The notes below the pieces were generated by a model. The model was not told the origin of the DNA, ran no database searches, and worked only from the letters and a program-made list of their open reading frames with translations. From assembly GCA_934667815.1 (NCBI GenBank), contig CAKUMO010000005.1, positions 1 through 64,000 on the forward strand: a stretch of 64,000 nt of DNA. Reading direction: 5' to 3'. This DNA is from an uncultured Oscillospiraceae bacterium (GTDB lineage Bacteria > Bacillota > Clostridia > Oscillospirales > Oscillospiraceae). Position 1 is the stretch's first letter. Each line of letters begins with the position of its first letter. Position numbers and translations under genes: made by a program. This document shows, piece by piece, positions 39,298 through 47,619 of the stretch.

Positions 39298-39346
39298 CTA
39301 AAGGGAAGTTAAAGAAAATATTTTATTTCCTTTAGGTTTCCTTTAG
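39298..39346. promoter_or_regulatory. Divergent control region with four response-regulator half-sites
   Basis: CTAAAG (39298-39303) and TTAAAG (39309-39314) are 11 bp apart. CTTTAG (39330-39335) and CTTTAG (39341-39346) are also 11 bp apart, in inverted orientation around an AT-rich core. OmpR-type regulators bind direct repeats with about 11-bp steps. The regulator encoded at 40802-41476 is the natural candidate. Confidence 0.65.
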
Positions 39347-39386
39347 CTTCCCCGGTTATGATGTGGGCACAAAGGAGGTGCCGGTC

Positions 39387-40103
39387 ATGGCCATACAGTA
39401 TTCCTTCGCGCGATACGAAAAGAAGTATTTCCTCACGCCCGCGCAGCAGGCCGCCGTACTCGAGGGTCTGCGGGCGCATGCAGCGCCGGACGAGTTCGGC
39501 AGCTACACGATCTGCAACCTATATTATGATACGGACGACTGGAGCCTCATCCGCGCGTCCCTGGAAAAGCCTGTTTATAAAGAAAAGCTCCGCGTGCGCA
39601 GCTACGGCACGCCGGCGCAGGACGCGGAGGTCTTTGCGGAGATCAAGAAAAAGTGCGAGGGCGTGGTCTACAAGCGCCGCATCAGCGCACCCGTCAGCGC
39701 GGTGCAGAGGGATCTGCGGCTGGCCGCGCTGATCGAGGGCGGGCAGATCGGGCGCGAGATCGCATGGTTCCAGCAGGTCAACCGGACAAAGCCGCGCGTG
39801 TTTCTCGCCTATGACCGCACGGCCTTCGCCGCGACGGACGATCCGTCGGTGCGCATCACCTTCGACAGAAACATCCGCTGGCGCACCACGGCACTCGACC
39901 TGTGCGCGGGCAGCGCGGGCTGTCCCCTTTTGCCGGACGGCCGCATCCTGATGGAGCTGAAGCTGCCGGGCGTGTGCCCGCTGTGGCTGAGCAGACTTCT
40001 GGCCGAGGTCGGCGCGTACCCCACGTCGTTCTCGAAATACGGCGAATTCTATTGCACGCAAGTGCTCGGAATATCAAACAAGGAGGCGCGTTACAGTGCT
40101 TAA
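39387..40103 (+). CDS. VTC-domain protein (polyphosphate polymerase-like)
   Basis: 238 residues are read from the ATG at 39387 after AAAGGAGG. The VTC tunnel-fold signatures are visible: FARYEKKYFLTPAQ, YTICNLYYDTDDWSLIRASL, YKEKLRVRSYG, EVFAEIKKKCEGVVYKRR, VFLAYDRTAF and RILMELKLPG. Eukaryotic VTC4 makes polyphosphate from ATP; the role of bacterial relatives is not settled. It overlaps the DUF4956 gene by 8 bp, a conserved pairing in Firmicutes. Confidence 0.88.
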   Translation: MAIQYSFARYEKKYFLTPAQQAAVLEGLRAHAAPDEFGSYTICNLYYDTDDWSLIRASLEKPVYKEKLRVRSYGTPAQDAEVFAEIKKKCEGVVYKRRISAPVSAVQRDLRLAALIEGGQIGREIAWFQQVNRTKPRVFLAYDRTAFAATDDPSVRITFDRNIRWRTTALDLCAGSAGCPLLPDGRILMELKLPGVCPLWLSRLLAEVGAYPTSFSKYGEFYCTQVLGISNKEARYSA

Positions 40104-40752
40104 TTCCATCATCGGTTCTCAAATCACCCTGCAAACCTTCCTGATCTGCACGGCGGTGTCCCTCGTTCTGGGCGTCGGGACGGCGCTGGTCAGCCGGTTC
40201 CGCGCAAAATCCTCGGGCAGCTTTTCCATCGCGCTGGCCGTGCTTCCGGCGGCGGTGCAGCTGGTCATTATGCTCGTCAACGGCAACATCGGCGCGGGCG
40301 TGGCCGTGGCGGGCGCGTTCAGCCTTGTGCGATTCCGCTCCGCGCCCGGCACCGCGCGCGAAATCGCGGCGATTTTCCTCGCCATGGCCATCGGCCTTGC
40401 CACGGGCATGGGCTATGTCGGGCTGGCAGCGCTGGCCTTTGTGCTGCTGGGCGGCTTTACGGTGCTGCTGTCGGCACTGCACTTCGGCGAGGACACCGGC
40501 CGCATCCTGCGCGTCACAATCCCCGAAAATCTGGACTACGAGGGTCTATTCGACGATCTTTTCCGGAAATACACCAAATCCTGCACACTTGAAAAGGTCA
40601 AGACCACCAACATGGGCACGCTCTACGAGCTGCAATACCGCGTAACCTTCCGTGAGACGCAGGTGCCGAAGGAATTTCTCGATGCGCTGCGCTGCCGCAA
40701 CGGCAACCTGAACATCGTCTGCGCCCGCGAGGAAAACCGCGAGGCCTTGTGA
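40096..40752 (+). CDS. DUF4956 membrane protein
   Basis: The 218 residues start at GTG 40096 with AGGAGG upstream. Four hydrophobic segments occupy the first 130 residues (TFLICTAVSLVLGVGTALVS; IALAVLPAAVQLVIMLVNGN; IGAGVAVAGAFSLVRFRSAP; FLAMAIGLATGMGYVGLAAL). A cytoplasmic alpha/beta domain follows (RVTIPENLDYEGLFDDLFRK). The family is nearly always next to a VTC gene and is probably its membrane partner, perhaps for polymer export (inference). Confidence 0.85.
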   Translation: MLNSIIGSQITLQTFLICTAVSLVLGVGTALVSRFRAKSSGSFSIALAVLPAAVQLVIMLVNGNIGAGVAVAGAFSLVRFRSAPGTAREIAAIFLAMAIGLATGMGYVGLAALAFVLLGGFTVLLSALHFGEDTGRILRVTIPENLDYEGLFDDLFRKYTKSCTLEKVKTTNMGTLYELQYRVTFRETQVPKEFLDALRCRNGNLNIVCAREENREAL

Positions 40753-40801
40753 CGCATTGACATGCAGGGTATAATAAAAGAAAAAAGTCAGGTGAAACAC
40801 G

Positions 40802-41476
40802 ATGAAGCTGCTCATTGCGGAGGACGAATTGGATCTGGCCGAGGCGCTGACCGTCTTTTTCGAGAAAAATCAATTCACCGTGGACGCCGTCCACAACGGC
40901 TTCGACGCTTATGAATACGCCGTCACGGGTGAATACGACGTGATCGTGCTCGACGTGATGATGCCGAAGATGAACGGCGTAGAGGTGCTGCAAAAGCTGC
41001 GCGCCGAGGGCGTGTCCACGCCCGTTATGATGCTCACGGCCAAGGCGCAGACCGGCGACCGCATCGCGGGCTTCAACGCGGGCGCGGACGACTATCTTCC
41101 CAAGCCCTTCGAGCCGGACGAGCTGATCTGCCGTGTCCGCGCGATGCTGCGGCGCAGCGGCAGCTATCACCCCGCCGTTCTGACCGTTGGCGACGTCCGC
41201 CTGGACACGGGCACGGGCACGCTGGAATGCGGAAGCGAAGCCGTTCGCCTGAGCGGACGGGAATTTCAGGTGATGGAGCTGTTCATGCGCTCGCCAGGCA
41301 TCGTCCTGTCCGCCGAACGCATCATGGAGCGCGTCTGGGGCTGGGACAGCGACGCTGGGATCAACGTCGTGTGGGTGCACATCTCCAATCTGCGCAAAAA
41401 GCTCAAGGCCATCGGCTCGCGCGTGAGCATTCACGCCAACCGCGGCCTCGGCTACGTGCTGGAGGAGGGCAAATGA
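40802..41476 (+). CDS. OmpR-family response regulator
   Basis: The 224 residues comprise a receiver domain with acidic pocket (IAEDELD), phospho-acceptor Asp in YDVIVLDVMMPKMNG, MLTAKAQ and LPKPFEPDEL. A winged-helix DNA-binding domain follows (VRLSGREFQVMELFMRSPGI, RVWGWDSDAGINVVWVHISN with LRKKLKAIG, NRGLGYVLEE). Its stop overlaps the kinase start (ATGA). The genes just upstream (VTC, DUF4956) and the half-sites at 39298-39346 suggest local control. Confidence 0.94.
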   Translation: MKLLIAEDELDLAEALTVFFEKNQFTVDAVHNGFDAYEYAVTGEYDVIVLDVMMPKMNGVEVLQKLRAEGVSTPVMMLTAKAQTGDRIAGFNAGADDYLPKPFEPDELICRVRAMLRRSGSYHPAVLTVGDVRLDTGTGTLECGSEAVRLSGREFQVMELFMRSPGIVLSAERIMERVWGWDSDAGINVVWVHISNLRKKLKAIGSRVSIHANRGLGYVLEEGK

Positions 41477-42699
41477 TCCGGCGGCTGCGCAAGCGATTCA
41501 TCCGCATCACCATGCTGGCCGTGACGGCCGTGCTGCTGCTTCTGTGCCTGATCGTCAATGCCGCAAACTTCGTCTCCGTGGACGGCGAACTGACGCAGAT
41601 GCTTGAGACCATCGTGTCCAATCAGGGCACGCTGCCGCCCATTCCGCGCGGGGAGCCGCCGCAGGAGCGCCCGGGCGGGCAGTTCACGCAGGAAACGCCC
41701 TTTTCCACACGCTATTTTGTCCTGCGCTACACCTCGAACGGCACGCTCATCAAAGCCGATCTCGATAAAATCGCCGCCGTAACTGAGGAGGACACGCAGA
41801 AATACCTTGATCTTGCGCTGGCGCACGGCGCAGGCTTCGGCTACACGCGCGGGTACAAATACTATGTCGTGCAGAACGGCGAGAATCGCTGGATGGCGGT
41901 TTTTCTGGATGATTACCAGAAAATGCGCTCGGTGAGTCTGCTGGCCGTCCTCTCGGCGGGCGCGATGGCCGGCTGCATTCTGCTGGTTTACGGCATTGTC
42001 GTGCTCTGCTCCCGGCGGGCAATCGAGCCGGTGGTGCAGGCCTCCGAGCGGCAGAAGCAATTCATCACCGACGCAGGACACGAGCTGAAAACGCCCATCA
42101 CCGTCATTGCGACCAGCCTGAAGGTGCTGGAAATGGAAACGGGACCGCAGAAGTGGATAGACAAGGCGCAGGCGCAGACCGAAAAGCTCAAGGAGCTGGT
42201 CAATTCCCTCGTCACACTCTCGCGCATGGACGAGGAACATTCGCCTCTGAAGCCCGCGCACTTCCCGATCAGCGACGCCGTGAGCGAAATGGCGGAATCC
42301 TTCCGCGACTTTGCTGCGTCGCAGGGACACGCGCTGGAGCTTTCCGTCATGCCGGGTCTTGATTACAACGGCGACGAATACGCCATCCGGCAGCTCGTTT
42401 CCATTTTGCTCGACAACGCGGTCAAATACGCCGCGCCCGACGCACCCATTCGCTTCTCTCTGGAGAAAAGCCGCAAGGGCGTGACGCTGCGCTGCACCAA
42501 CGCCTGCGCCGCGCCGGTCGCGCCTGAGGAGCGGGACAAGCTCTTTGACCGCTTTTACCGCAGCGACAAGGCGCGCGCCTCCGGCGGCTTCGGCATCGGG
42601 CTATCCATTGCACGCAGCATCGCCGAGGGGCACCGCGGCACCATCCGCGCCGTCTGCCCGGACGAGGCAAGCATTGAATTTGTCGTGGAATTGAAATAG
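41473..42699 (+). CDS. Sensor histidine kinase
   Basis: 408 residues: two membrane helices (about 12-32 and 155-180) flank an extracellular sensor region with a Pro-rich loop (GTLPPIPRGEPPQERPGG). The HisKA motif is FITDAGHELKTPITVIATSL. The ATPase domain has the N-box LLDNAVKYA, the F-box DRFYRSDKARASGG and the G-box GFGIGLSIARSIAEGH. No HAMP domain is obvious. It phosphorylates the response regulator encoded just before it. A terminator follows at 42702. Confidence 0.93.
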   Translation: MIRRLRKRFIRITMLAVTAVLLLLCLIVNAANFVSVDGELTQMLETIVSNQGTLPPIPRGEPPQERPGGQFTQETPFSTRYFVLRYTSNGTLIKADLDKIAAVTEEDTQKYLDLALAHGAGFGYTRGYKYYVVQNGENRWMAVFLDDYQKMRSVSLLAVLSAGAMAGCILLVYGIVVLCSRRAIEPVVQASERQKQFITDAGHELKTPITVIATSLKVLEMETGPQKWIDKAQAQTEKLKELVNSLVTLSRMDEEHSPLKPAHFPISDAVSEMAESFRDFAASQGHALELSVMPGLDYNGDEYAIRQLVSILLDNAVKYAAPDAPIRFSLEKSRKGVTLRCTNACAAPVAPEERDKLFDRFYRSDKARASGGFGIGLSIARSIAEGHRGTIRAVCPDEASIEFVVELK

Positions 42700-42701
42700 C
42701 A

Positions 42702-42727
42702 AAAAAGAGCCGGAAACGGCTCTTTTT
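42702..42727 (+). terminator. Terminator of the VTC/two-component operon
   Basis: AAAAAGAGCCG-GAAA-CGGCTCTTTTT starts 3 bp after the kinase stop. Confidence 0.85.
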
Positions 42728-42895
42728 GCGCAGCTTGCCAAAAAGTCCAAAGGGGCTTTTTGGCAAGCTGCGCAAAATTGCAAAATCTAAATTTGTATTT
42801 TTTATTATTTTGCAATTTTGGCCGCTGCGGCGGGTTATTGAACGCGAAAGGGAACCCTGACGGTTCCCTTTCACTCTTTTCTTCCCTCCGAAATC
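42728..42895 (+). repeat. Structured intergenic repeat, copy B
   Basis: The order is: a 21-bp hairpin GCGCAGCTTGCCAAAAAG/CTTTTTGGCAAGCTGCGC (42728-42773, one G-U); AT dyad AAAATTGCAAAAT/ATTTTGCAATTTT (42774-42819); GGCCGCTGCGGCGGGTTA; perfect hairpin GAAAGGGAACC/GGTTCCCTTTC (42846-42872); and CTTTTCTTCCCTCCG. It lies in the 3' region after a rightward operon, the same orientation to the upstream gene as copies A and C. Confidence 0.8.
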
Positions 42896-42941
42896 TTCGG
42901 CCGGATAGTTTTTTGCTGTTTTCGGTTGTGCAAGTGCGGTT

Positions 42942-44213
42942 TTACTCGCTGAAGAAGGCCTCGCACAGGGCGCAGAAGGCATCCTGATCGCGCAGGCCCA
43001 TCAGCTCACGCGCCGAGTGCATCGCAAGCAGCGGCACGCCGATGTCTGCCGCAGGCATGGCCAGAAGCGACGAGGCCATCGAGCCGACCGTTCCGCCGCC
43101 GGCGAGGTCGGCACGGTTCATGTAGGTCTGCACGGCGATGCCGTGCTTTTTGGCAAGTCCCAGCACGACCGCGCAGGTCTCCGCGTCGGAGGAATAGCGC
43201 GGCGAGCGCTTGAGCGCGACACCGCCGTTGAGCAGCGGCGCACAGAGCGGGTCGGCAAATTCCGGATGGTTCGGGTGCAGCGCGTGCGCCGCGTCGCAGG
43301 ACAGGAACATGCCGCCGGTGCAGGCATCCAGAAACTGCGCACGGTCCATGCCCAGCGCCAGCGCCGTTTTTTCCAGAATGACCGTCAGGGTCGAGCTGTC
43401 CGCACCGCGGCGGGTGTTGCTGCCGATCTCCTCGTTGTCATATAATACGGCGACATTGATCTCCGCCCCCTGTCCATGCAGCAGACCGTGCAGACAGGCG
43501 TGGACGGACGTGATGTTGTCCAGCCGCGGCGAGGACAAAAAGTCCTCGGAAAAGCCAACAGCCTGCGCCTTGTCGCAGCAGTAGACATACAGCTCAAAGG
43601 ACAGGATGTCCTCCGGCGCGATGCCGAGCTTCTCCGCCAGCTTGCCCAAAAGCCAGCCGTCCTTCTCCCAGCCCTGCGCCACGGTCGCGCAGAGGGGGAA
43701 CATATCCACATTCGCCTTGGTCGGCACGCCCTTGTTGACCTCGCGGTTCATATGAATGGCAAGGTTCGGAATGGTCAGAAGCGGCTCGTCCCACGCGACC
43801 AGACGGCGCTGCGGGTGCATCACGTCGTCCGTGCGCACAAGCACCTCGCCCGCCAGCGACAGCGGCCGGTCAAGCCAGGTGTTCAGGATCGCGCCGCCGT
43901 AAGGCTCGACATTCAGCTTGCAGCAGCCTCCCGCAAGCATCTCCGGCTGCGGCTTGACGCGCAGGCAGGGCCAGTCGGTGTGCGCTGCGGCAATGCGGAA
44001 GCGCTCCGCGTGGCTGCCGACGGTAAAGGCGACAAGGCTCGTGCCGTTTTCGACAAAGTAGCGGCCGCCCTTCTGCACAGCGGAGAAATCGCCGTCCAGC
44101 CAGAGAGCCGTAAAGCCCGCCTGCGTCAGCTCGTCTGCGACCATGCGCACGGTGTGGAAGGGAGAAACGCCGCCGTCGAGCCAGCGGCAGAGCGTCAATT
44201 CTGTCTGTGTCAT
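42942..44213 (-). CDS. M18-family aminopeptidase
   Basis: The 423 residues form a cytoplasmic di-zinc aminopeptidase of the aspartyl/general M18 group. Metal ligands and blocks are recognisable: RIAAAHTDWPCLRVKPQPE, NREVNKGVPTK, VAVLYDNEEIGSNTRRGADS, LSCDAAHALHPNHPEFADP, LNGGVALKRSPRYSSDA and PLLAMHSARELMG. It removes N-terminal residues from peptides. The start overlaps the thioesterase stop by 4 bp (ATGA), so the pair is co-translated. Confidence 0.92.
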   Translation of the reverse strand: MTQTELTLCRWLDGGVSPFHTVRMVADELTQAGFTALWLDGDFSAVQKGGRYFVENGTSLVAFTVGSHAERFRIAAAHTDWPCLRVKPQPEMLAGGCCKLNVEPYGGAILNTWLDRPLSLAGEVLVRTDDVMHPQRRLVAWDEPLLTIPNLAIHMNREVNKGVPTKANVDMFPLCATVAQGWEKDGWLLGKLAEKLGIAPEDILSFELYVYCCDKAQAVGFSEDFLSSPRLDNITSVHACLHGLLHGQGAEINVAVLYDNEEIGSNTRRGADSSTLTVILEKTALALGMDRAQFLDACTGGMFLSCDAAHALHPNHPEFADPLCAPLLNGGVALKRSPRYSSDAETCAVVLGLAKKHGIAVQTYMNRADLAGGGTVGSMASSLLAMPAADIGVPLLAMHSARELMGLRDQDAFCALCEAFFSE

Positions 44214-44902
44214 AAAATATCCTCCTGTGAATTCTTAAAACGTGCCCGGAAGCTCTCCGAGCCGTCAGCTTTCATGCCGCGGACGCAGCCGTTTTCGGCA
44301 AACAGCCGGATCGTCTCGCCCAAAAAGCACTCGTGGTCGTAGATGACCTCGAAGAATTTCGTCTCCCGCGGCGCGAAGCGCTGCGCGTGCCGGACGTAAA
44401 CGACATTGTTCAGGTGGCCGTTGTCGTCGATCTCCTCGGGTGAGACCGTCCACGCGCCCGCCTCGGGCAGCTCCTCGGGCAGCACCAGACGGCGGATGGA
44501 CTCTTTGCGCTCGGGCTGCGGCGCAGGCAGCGTCCAGAGCAGCGGTACGTCGCGCAGACCGGTGATGCTGCGCTTTTTTTCATCGACCAGCACCCAGTAT
44601 TGCAGGCCATAGCCGATGCTGCGGCCGCCGCGGAAGAATTCGTAGTCGCGCACGCTCATCACGGGCGTGGGCCTGCGCAGCCATGTGCGCACCGCAACCG
44701 GTTCGCCCGGCGCGGGCAGCTCGCGCATGGAAATGCGGCTGCGCACGAGCATCCACAGACAGCCGCTGAGCGTCAGCATCGCGTCGTGGCCAATGCCGAG
44801 GTCGTCGGCGTGGTCGGTCGCAGCCTGCGCCAGCGCCGCCATGAGCATTTCTGGCAACCAAGCGCCCGCAGGCGTGTAGACGGTATCAAAATAGGAATTC
44901 AA
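44210..44902 (-). CDS. Acyl-ACP thioesterase-like protein
   Basis: The 230-residue protein is a double hot-dog protein. First domain: LPEMLMAALAQAATDHADDL, GCLWMLVRSRISMRELPAPG, SVRDYEFFRGGRSIGYGLQY. The second contains the family signature EIDDNGHLNNVVYVRHAQRF. Bacterial acyl-ACP thioesterases release fatty acids from ACP and affect membrane lipid chain length. It is followed by the M18 gene. No fatty acid genes are nearby. Confidence 0.88.
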   Translation of the reverse strand: MNSYFDTVYTPAGAWLPEMLMAALAQAATDHADDLGIGHDAMLTLSGCLWMLVRSRISMRELPAPGEPVAVRTWLRRPTPVMSVRDYEFFRGGRSIGYGLQYWVLVDEKKRSITGLRDVPLLWTLPAPQPERKESIRRLVLPEELPEAGAWTVSPEEIDDNGHLNNVVYVRHAQRFAPRETKFFEVIYDHECFLGETIRLFAENGCVRGMKADGSESFRARFKNSQEDIL

Positions 44903-45013
44903 TTTGGCGCCTCCAAAATTGTTTTTCTTATTGTATCACGTCTGCGGCAGCGCGTCAATCCGAGGTTCTAAGCGAATGAAATGTAAACTTTTTGCGCGTT
45001 TCCGTCAAATCGA

Positions 45014-45042
45014 TTGCAAAACGCTGCCGCTTGTGATAGGAT
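45014..45042 (+). promoter_or_regulatory. Promoter of the membrane parvulin gene
   Basis: TTGCAA (45014-45019), 17-bp spacer, TAGGAT (45037-45042). Confidence 0.5.
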
Positions 45043-45074
45043 AGTCAGGTAAAATACCGAAAGGGAGAACGTTT

Positions 45075-46697
45075 ATGAACCCCGAAAATGAAAAACTCGA
45101 AGAACAGGCGGCAGAGGAAGCCGCAGCCGAGGTCGACACCGAGACCGCAGAGCTGACCGATACCGTCGAAGAATCCACGGAAACCACCGAAGAAACCGCT
45201 GAAGCTCCGGAGGATCCCGAAGAATCTGCCGCAGCGCCGGAAAATGCCGGTGAAGCCGACGAGATTGTCGAAGGCTCGGACGAGGCTACCGAGACCGTAC
45301 CGGTCAAGAAGGGTCTGAGCAAGGGCGGAAAGATCGGCATCATCGTCGCCGCTGCCGTCGTGGTGCTGGCCGCGCTGACCGCCGGTGTATTCTTCTTCCT
45401 CAAGGCGCATCCCGAGCTGACGACGCCGAAGGTCGAAACCGTCTACGGCGACACCGCCTATCTGCCCAAGGACAGCGCCTTCGGCCAGAACGAGCTGACC
45501 GACCGCGACCGCTATGACATCTCCGACACCACCGCAGACGGCCTTGCGATGCGCACCGTCGTCGCACGCGATGCCGACGGCAACTACTATCTGACCAATG
45601 GCGAAATTCAGGTGGCCTACTGGCTGGAGTTCTATCAGATGATGCAGAATTACGGCTCCTACGTCTCCATGCTCGGCCTTGACACCACCAAGCCGCTGTA
45701 CGACCAGGCCTCGCCGCTTGAGGGCAACAGTTGGGAGCAGTATTTCCTCGGCTCCGTCGTGAAGAATACCGGCGAGTTCCGCGCCTTGCAGCGTGCGGCA
45801 GAGGCTGACGGCTACACGCTGCCAGAGGATGTCGCCGCGCAGCTCGACAATCTTGCCAACCCGGATGGCGACCTTGCCGCAAAAGCCAAGGAGGAGGGCT
45901 TTGAGTCCCTCGACGCCTATCTGCAGGACAGCTTCGGCCCGGGCGTCACGGCGAAGAATTATCAGAACTACATGCGCCTGTACATCACCGCGATGTACTA
46001 CTATCAGGACGTGCTCTACGGTAAGCCTTATGATGCCGCGACGGATGCCGAGGTCGAAGCGTACTTTGACGCCAACGCCGAATCCTATGCCACAGACGGC
46101 ATGACCAAGGAGAACAACGTCAACGTTCGCCATATCCTCATCATGCCCGACGGCGAAAAAGGCTCCGACGGCACCTACTCCGAGGACGCGTGGGCAGCGG
46201 CCGAGGCCGAGGCCAATCGCATCTATGCCCTGTGGCAGGAAAACCAGACCGAGGACTACTTCGGTGAGCTGGCCAAGGAATACTCCAAGGACGGCAGCGC
46301 TACCGACGGCGGCGCCTTTGAAGCCCAGCCGGGCAAGACGGTCACGGAGTTCAACGACTGGTGCTTCGACGGCAGCCGCAAGGCCGGCGACACGGGCATC
46401 ATCCGTTCGCAGTATGGTTATCACATCATGTACTTCGTCGGTCAGAACGACACCCGCGCATGGTTTGAGACCGCGAAGCAGGATCTTGCCGCTAAGCTCG
46501 CAAGCGAAAAGCTCGACGAGATCCGCAACACCTACACGGTGGAATTCGACTATTCGCACGTCAGCATCTTCGACATGGTGACCTATGCGAACAATCAGAA
46601 TGCCGCCGCAGCCTCCTCCACGGCGAGCGAGGCCACCGAGCCGAGCGAATCCGTGAGCGATTCCTCCGGCGAGAGTGAAGCCCCCTCCGAGGGCTGA
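45075..46697 (+). CDS. Membrane-anchored parvulin-type peptidyl-prolyl isomerase
   Basis: The 540 residues begin with about 75 very acidic residues (Glu/Thr/Ala), followed by a positive stretch (VKKGLSKGGK) and one membrane helix (IGIIVAAAVVVLAALTAGVF). The acidic part should be cytoplasmic. Outside are a SurA/PrsA-like helical region and a parvulin domain at about 350-460 (NVRHILIMPDGEKGSDG, YFGELAKEYSKDGSATDGGA, FDGSRKAGDTGIIRSQYGYH, IMYFVG), then a Ser-rich tail. It would help fold exported proteins. Usual PrsA is a lipoprotein; the N-in anchor with an acidic tail is a Clostridial variant. Confidence 0.88.
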   Translation: MNPENEKLEEQAAEEAAAEVDTETAELTDTVEESTETTEETAEAPEDPEESAAAPENAGEADEIVEGSDEATETVPVKKGLSKGGKIGIIVAAAVVVLAALTAGVFFFLKAHPELTTPKVETVYGDTAYLPKDSAFGQNELTDRDRYDISDTTADGLAMRTVVARDADGNYYLTNGEIQVAYWLEFYQMMQNYGSYVSMLGLDTTKPLYDQASPLEGNSWEQYFLGSVVKNTGEFRALQRAAEADGYTLPEDVAAQLDNLANPDGDLAAKAKEEGFESLDAYLQDSFGPGVTAKNYQNYMRLYITAMYYYQDVLYGKPYDAATDAEVEAYFDANAESYATDGMTKENNVNVRHILIMPDGEKGSDGTYSEDAWAAAEAEANRIYALWQENQTEDYFGELAKEYSKDGSATDGGAFEAQPGKTVTEFNDWCFDGSRKAGDTGIIRSQYGYHIMYFVGQNDTRAWFETAKQDLAAKLASEKLDEIRNTYTVEFDYSHVSIFDMVTYANNQNAAAASSTASEATEPSESVSDSSGESEAPSEG

Positions 46698-46710
46698 TAG
46701 TGTATAAAGC

Positions 46711-46744
46711 AAGCCGCTGCACAGGAAATCCTGTGCGGCGGCTT
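46711..46744 (+). terminator. Hairpin after the parvulin gene
   Basis: AAGCCGCTGCACAGG-AAAT-CCTGTGCGGCGGCTT is a 15-bp stem with one mismatch, directly followed by the structured repeat copy C. Confidence 0.7.
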
Positions 46745-46905
46745 AGCTTGTCAAAAAGTCCCCTTGGACTTTTTGACAAGCTGTCTACAAAATTGCAAAA
46801 TCCGAATTTGTATTTTCATTTTGCAATTTTGGCCGCTGCGGCGGGTTAGTGAACGCGAAAGGAAACCCTGACGGTTTCCTTTCACTCTTTTCTTCCCTCC
46901 GAAGC
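46745..46905 (+). repeat. Structured intergenic repeat, copy C
   Basis: A 17-bp perfect hairpin AGCTTGTCAAAAAGTCC/GGACTTTTTGACAAGCT (46745-46782) is followed by AT dyad AAAATTGCAAAAT/ATTTTGCAATTTT (46789-46830), GGCCGCTGCGGCGGGTTA, perfect hairpin GAAAGGAAACC/GGTTTCCTTTC (46857-46883) and CTTTTCTTCCCTCCG. Against copy B, both hairpins show paired base changes that keep pairing. Confidence 0.8.
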
Positions 46906-46951
46906 TTTCAGCCAGATCATTATTTTGACAGTCTAAGCCTGTGTCGTTTAA

Positions 46952-47611
46952 TTAATTCATCAGCCCGACATTCGGTCCGTCCGGGTTTTCAAGTTCGCGG
47001 AACACCGGCGTCAGGAGCGTGCTTGCGATATAACTCGCAAATGCAAAGCCCAGCAGCAGCCAGAAAATCAGCGTCTTGAAAAACAGCGGGAGCGAAAAAT
47101 ACGCAATGATGGCAGGCAGCACGTTGAGCAGCACCATCGCCAGCGTGCGCGGCAGCTTGACAATCATCAGAACGCCTGCGTTGACAAAATGCTCCTTGAG
47201 CGTGTTTTCATAGCGTGCAATCAGCGGAAAAATATATGCGCACAGTGACAGCACAAGCACGCTCAGCACGCCCACGATACACTTGCAGACGAACAGCGCC
47301 GCACCGGTCGTATAGGCCGTCATCAAAAGCCAGTTGCAGACCATACCGGCGAAGAACAGCAGCACCAGCAGCCAGACGACCGTAGCCTGCTTGAAATTGT
47401 CGCGGAAGGCGAGAAAAAAGGTCTTGACCACGCCTTTATCCCCGTCGAGCGCGATGTTCTGCGTCACTTTATGAAGCGCCGCGAGCGACGCGCCGCAGGT
47501 CACGATCGGCACGGAGCAGATCAGGAAAAAGAAATTCACCATAATCATCTCGCCCACGCGCGAAAGGAACCGCATAAAGGGGTTGTCCGGGTTGAATAAA
47601 TTTCTCATCAC
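46952..47611 (-). CDS. DUF624 / YesL-family membrane protein
   Basis: The 219 residues carry five or six hydrophobic segments (MVNFFFLICSVPIVTCGASL, TVVWLLVLLFFAGMVCNWLL, IVGVLSVLVLSLCAYIFPLI). It is typical of YesL/DUF624 proteins, which accompany LplABC-type sugar importers and glycosidases in Firmicutes. The function is not established. It is the last gene of the leftward glycan operon, 8 bp after the beta-mannosidase. Confidence 0.85.
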   Translation of the reverse strand: MMRNLFNPDNPFMRFLSRVGEMIMVNFFFLICSVPIVTCGASLAALHKVTQNIALDGDKGVVKTFFLAFRDNFKQATVVWLLVLLFFAGMVCNWLLMTAYTTGAALFVCKCIVGVLSVLVLSLCAYIFPLIARYENTLKEHFVNAGVLMIVKLPRTLAMVLLNVLPAIIAYFSLPLFFKTLIFWLLLGFAFASYIASTLLTPVFRELENPDGPNVGLMN

Positions 47612-47619
47612 ATACCGCC

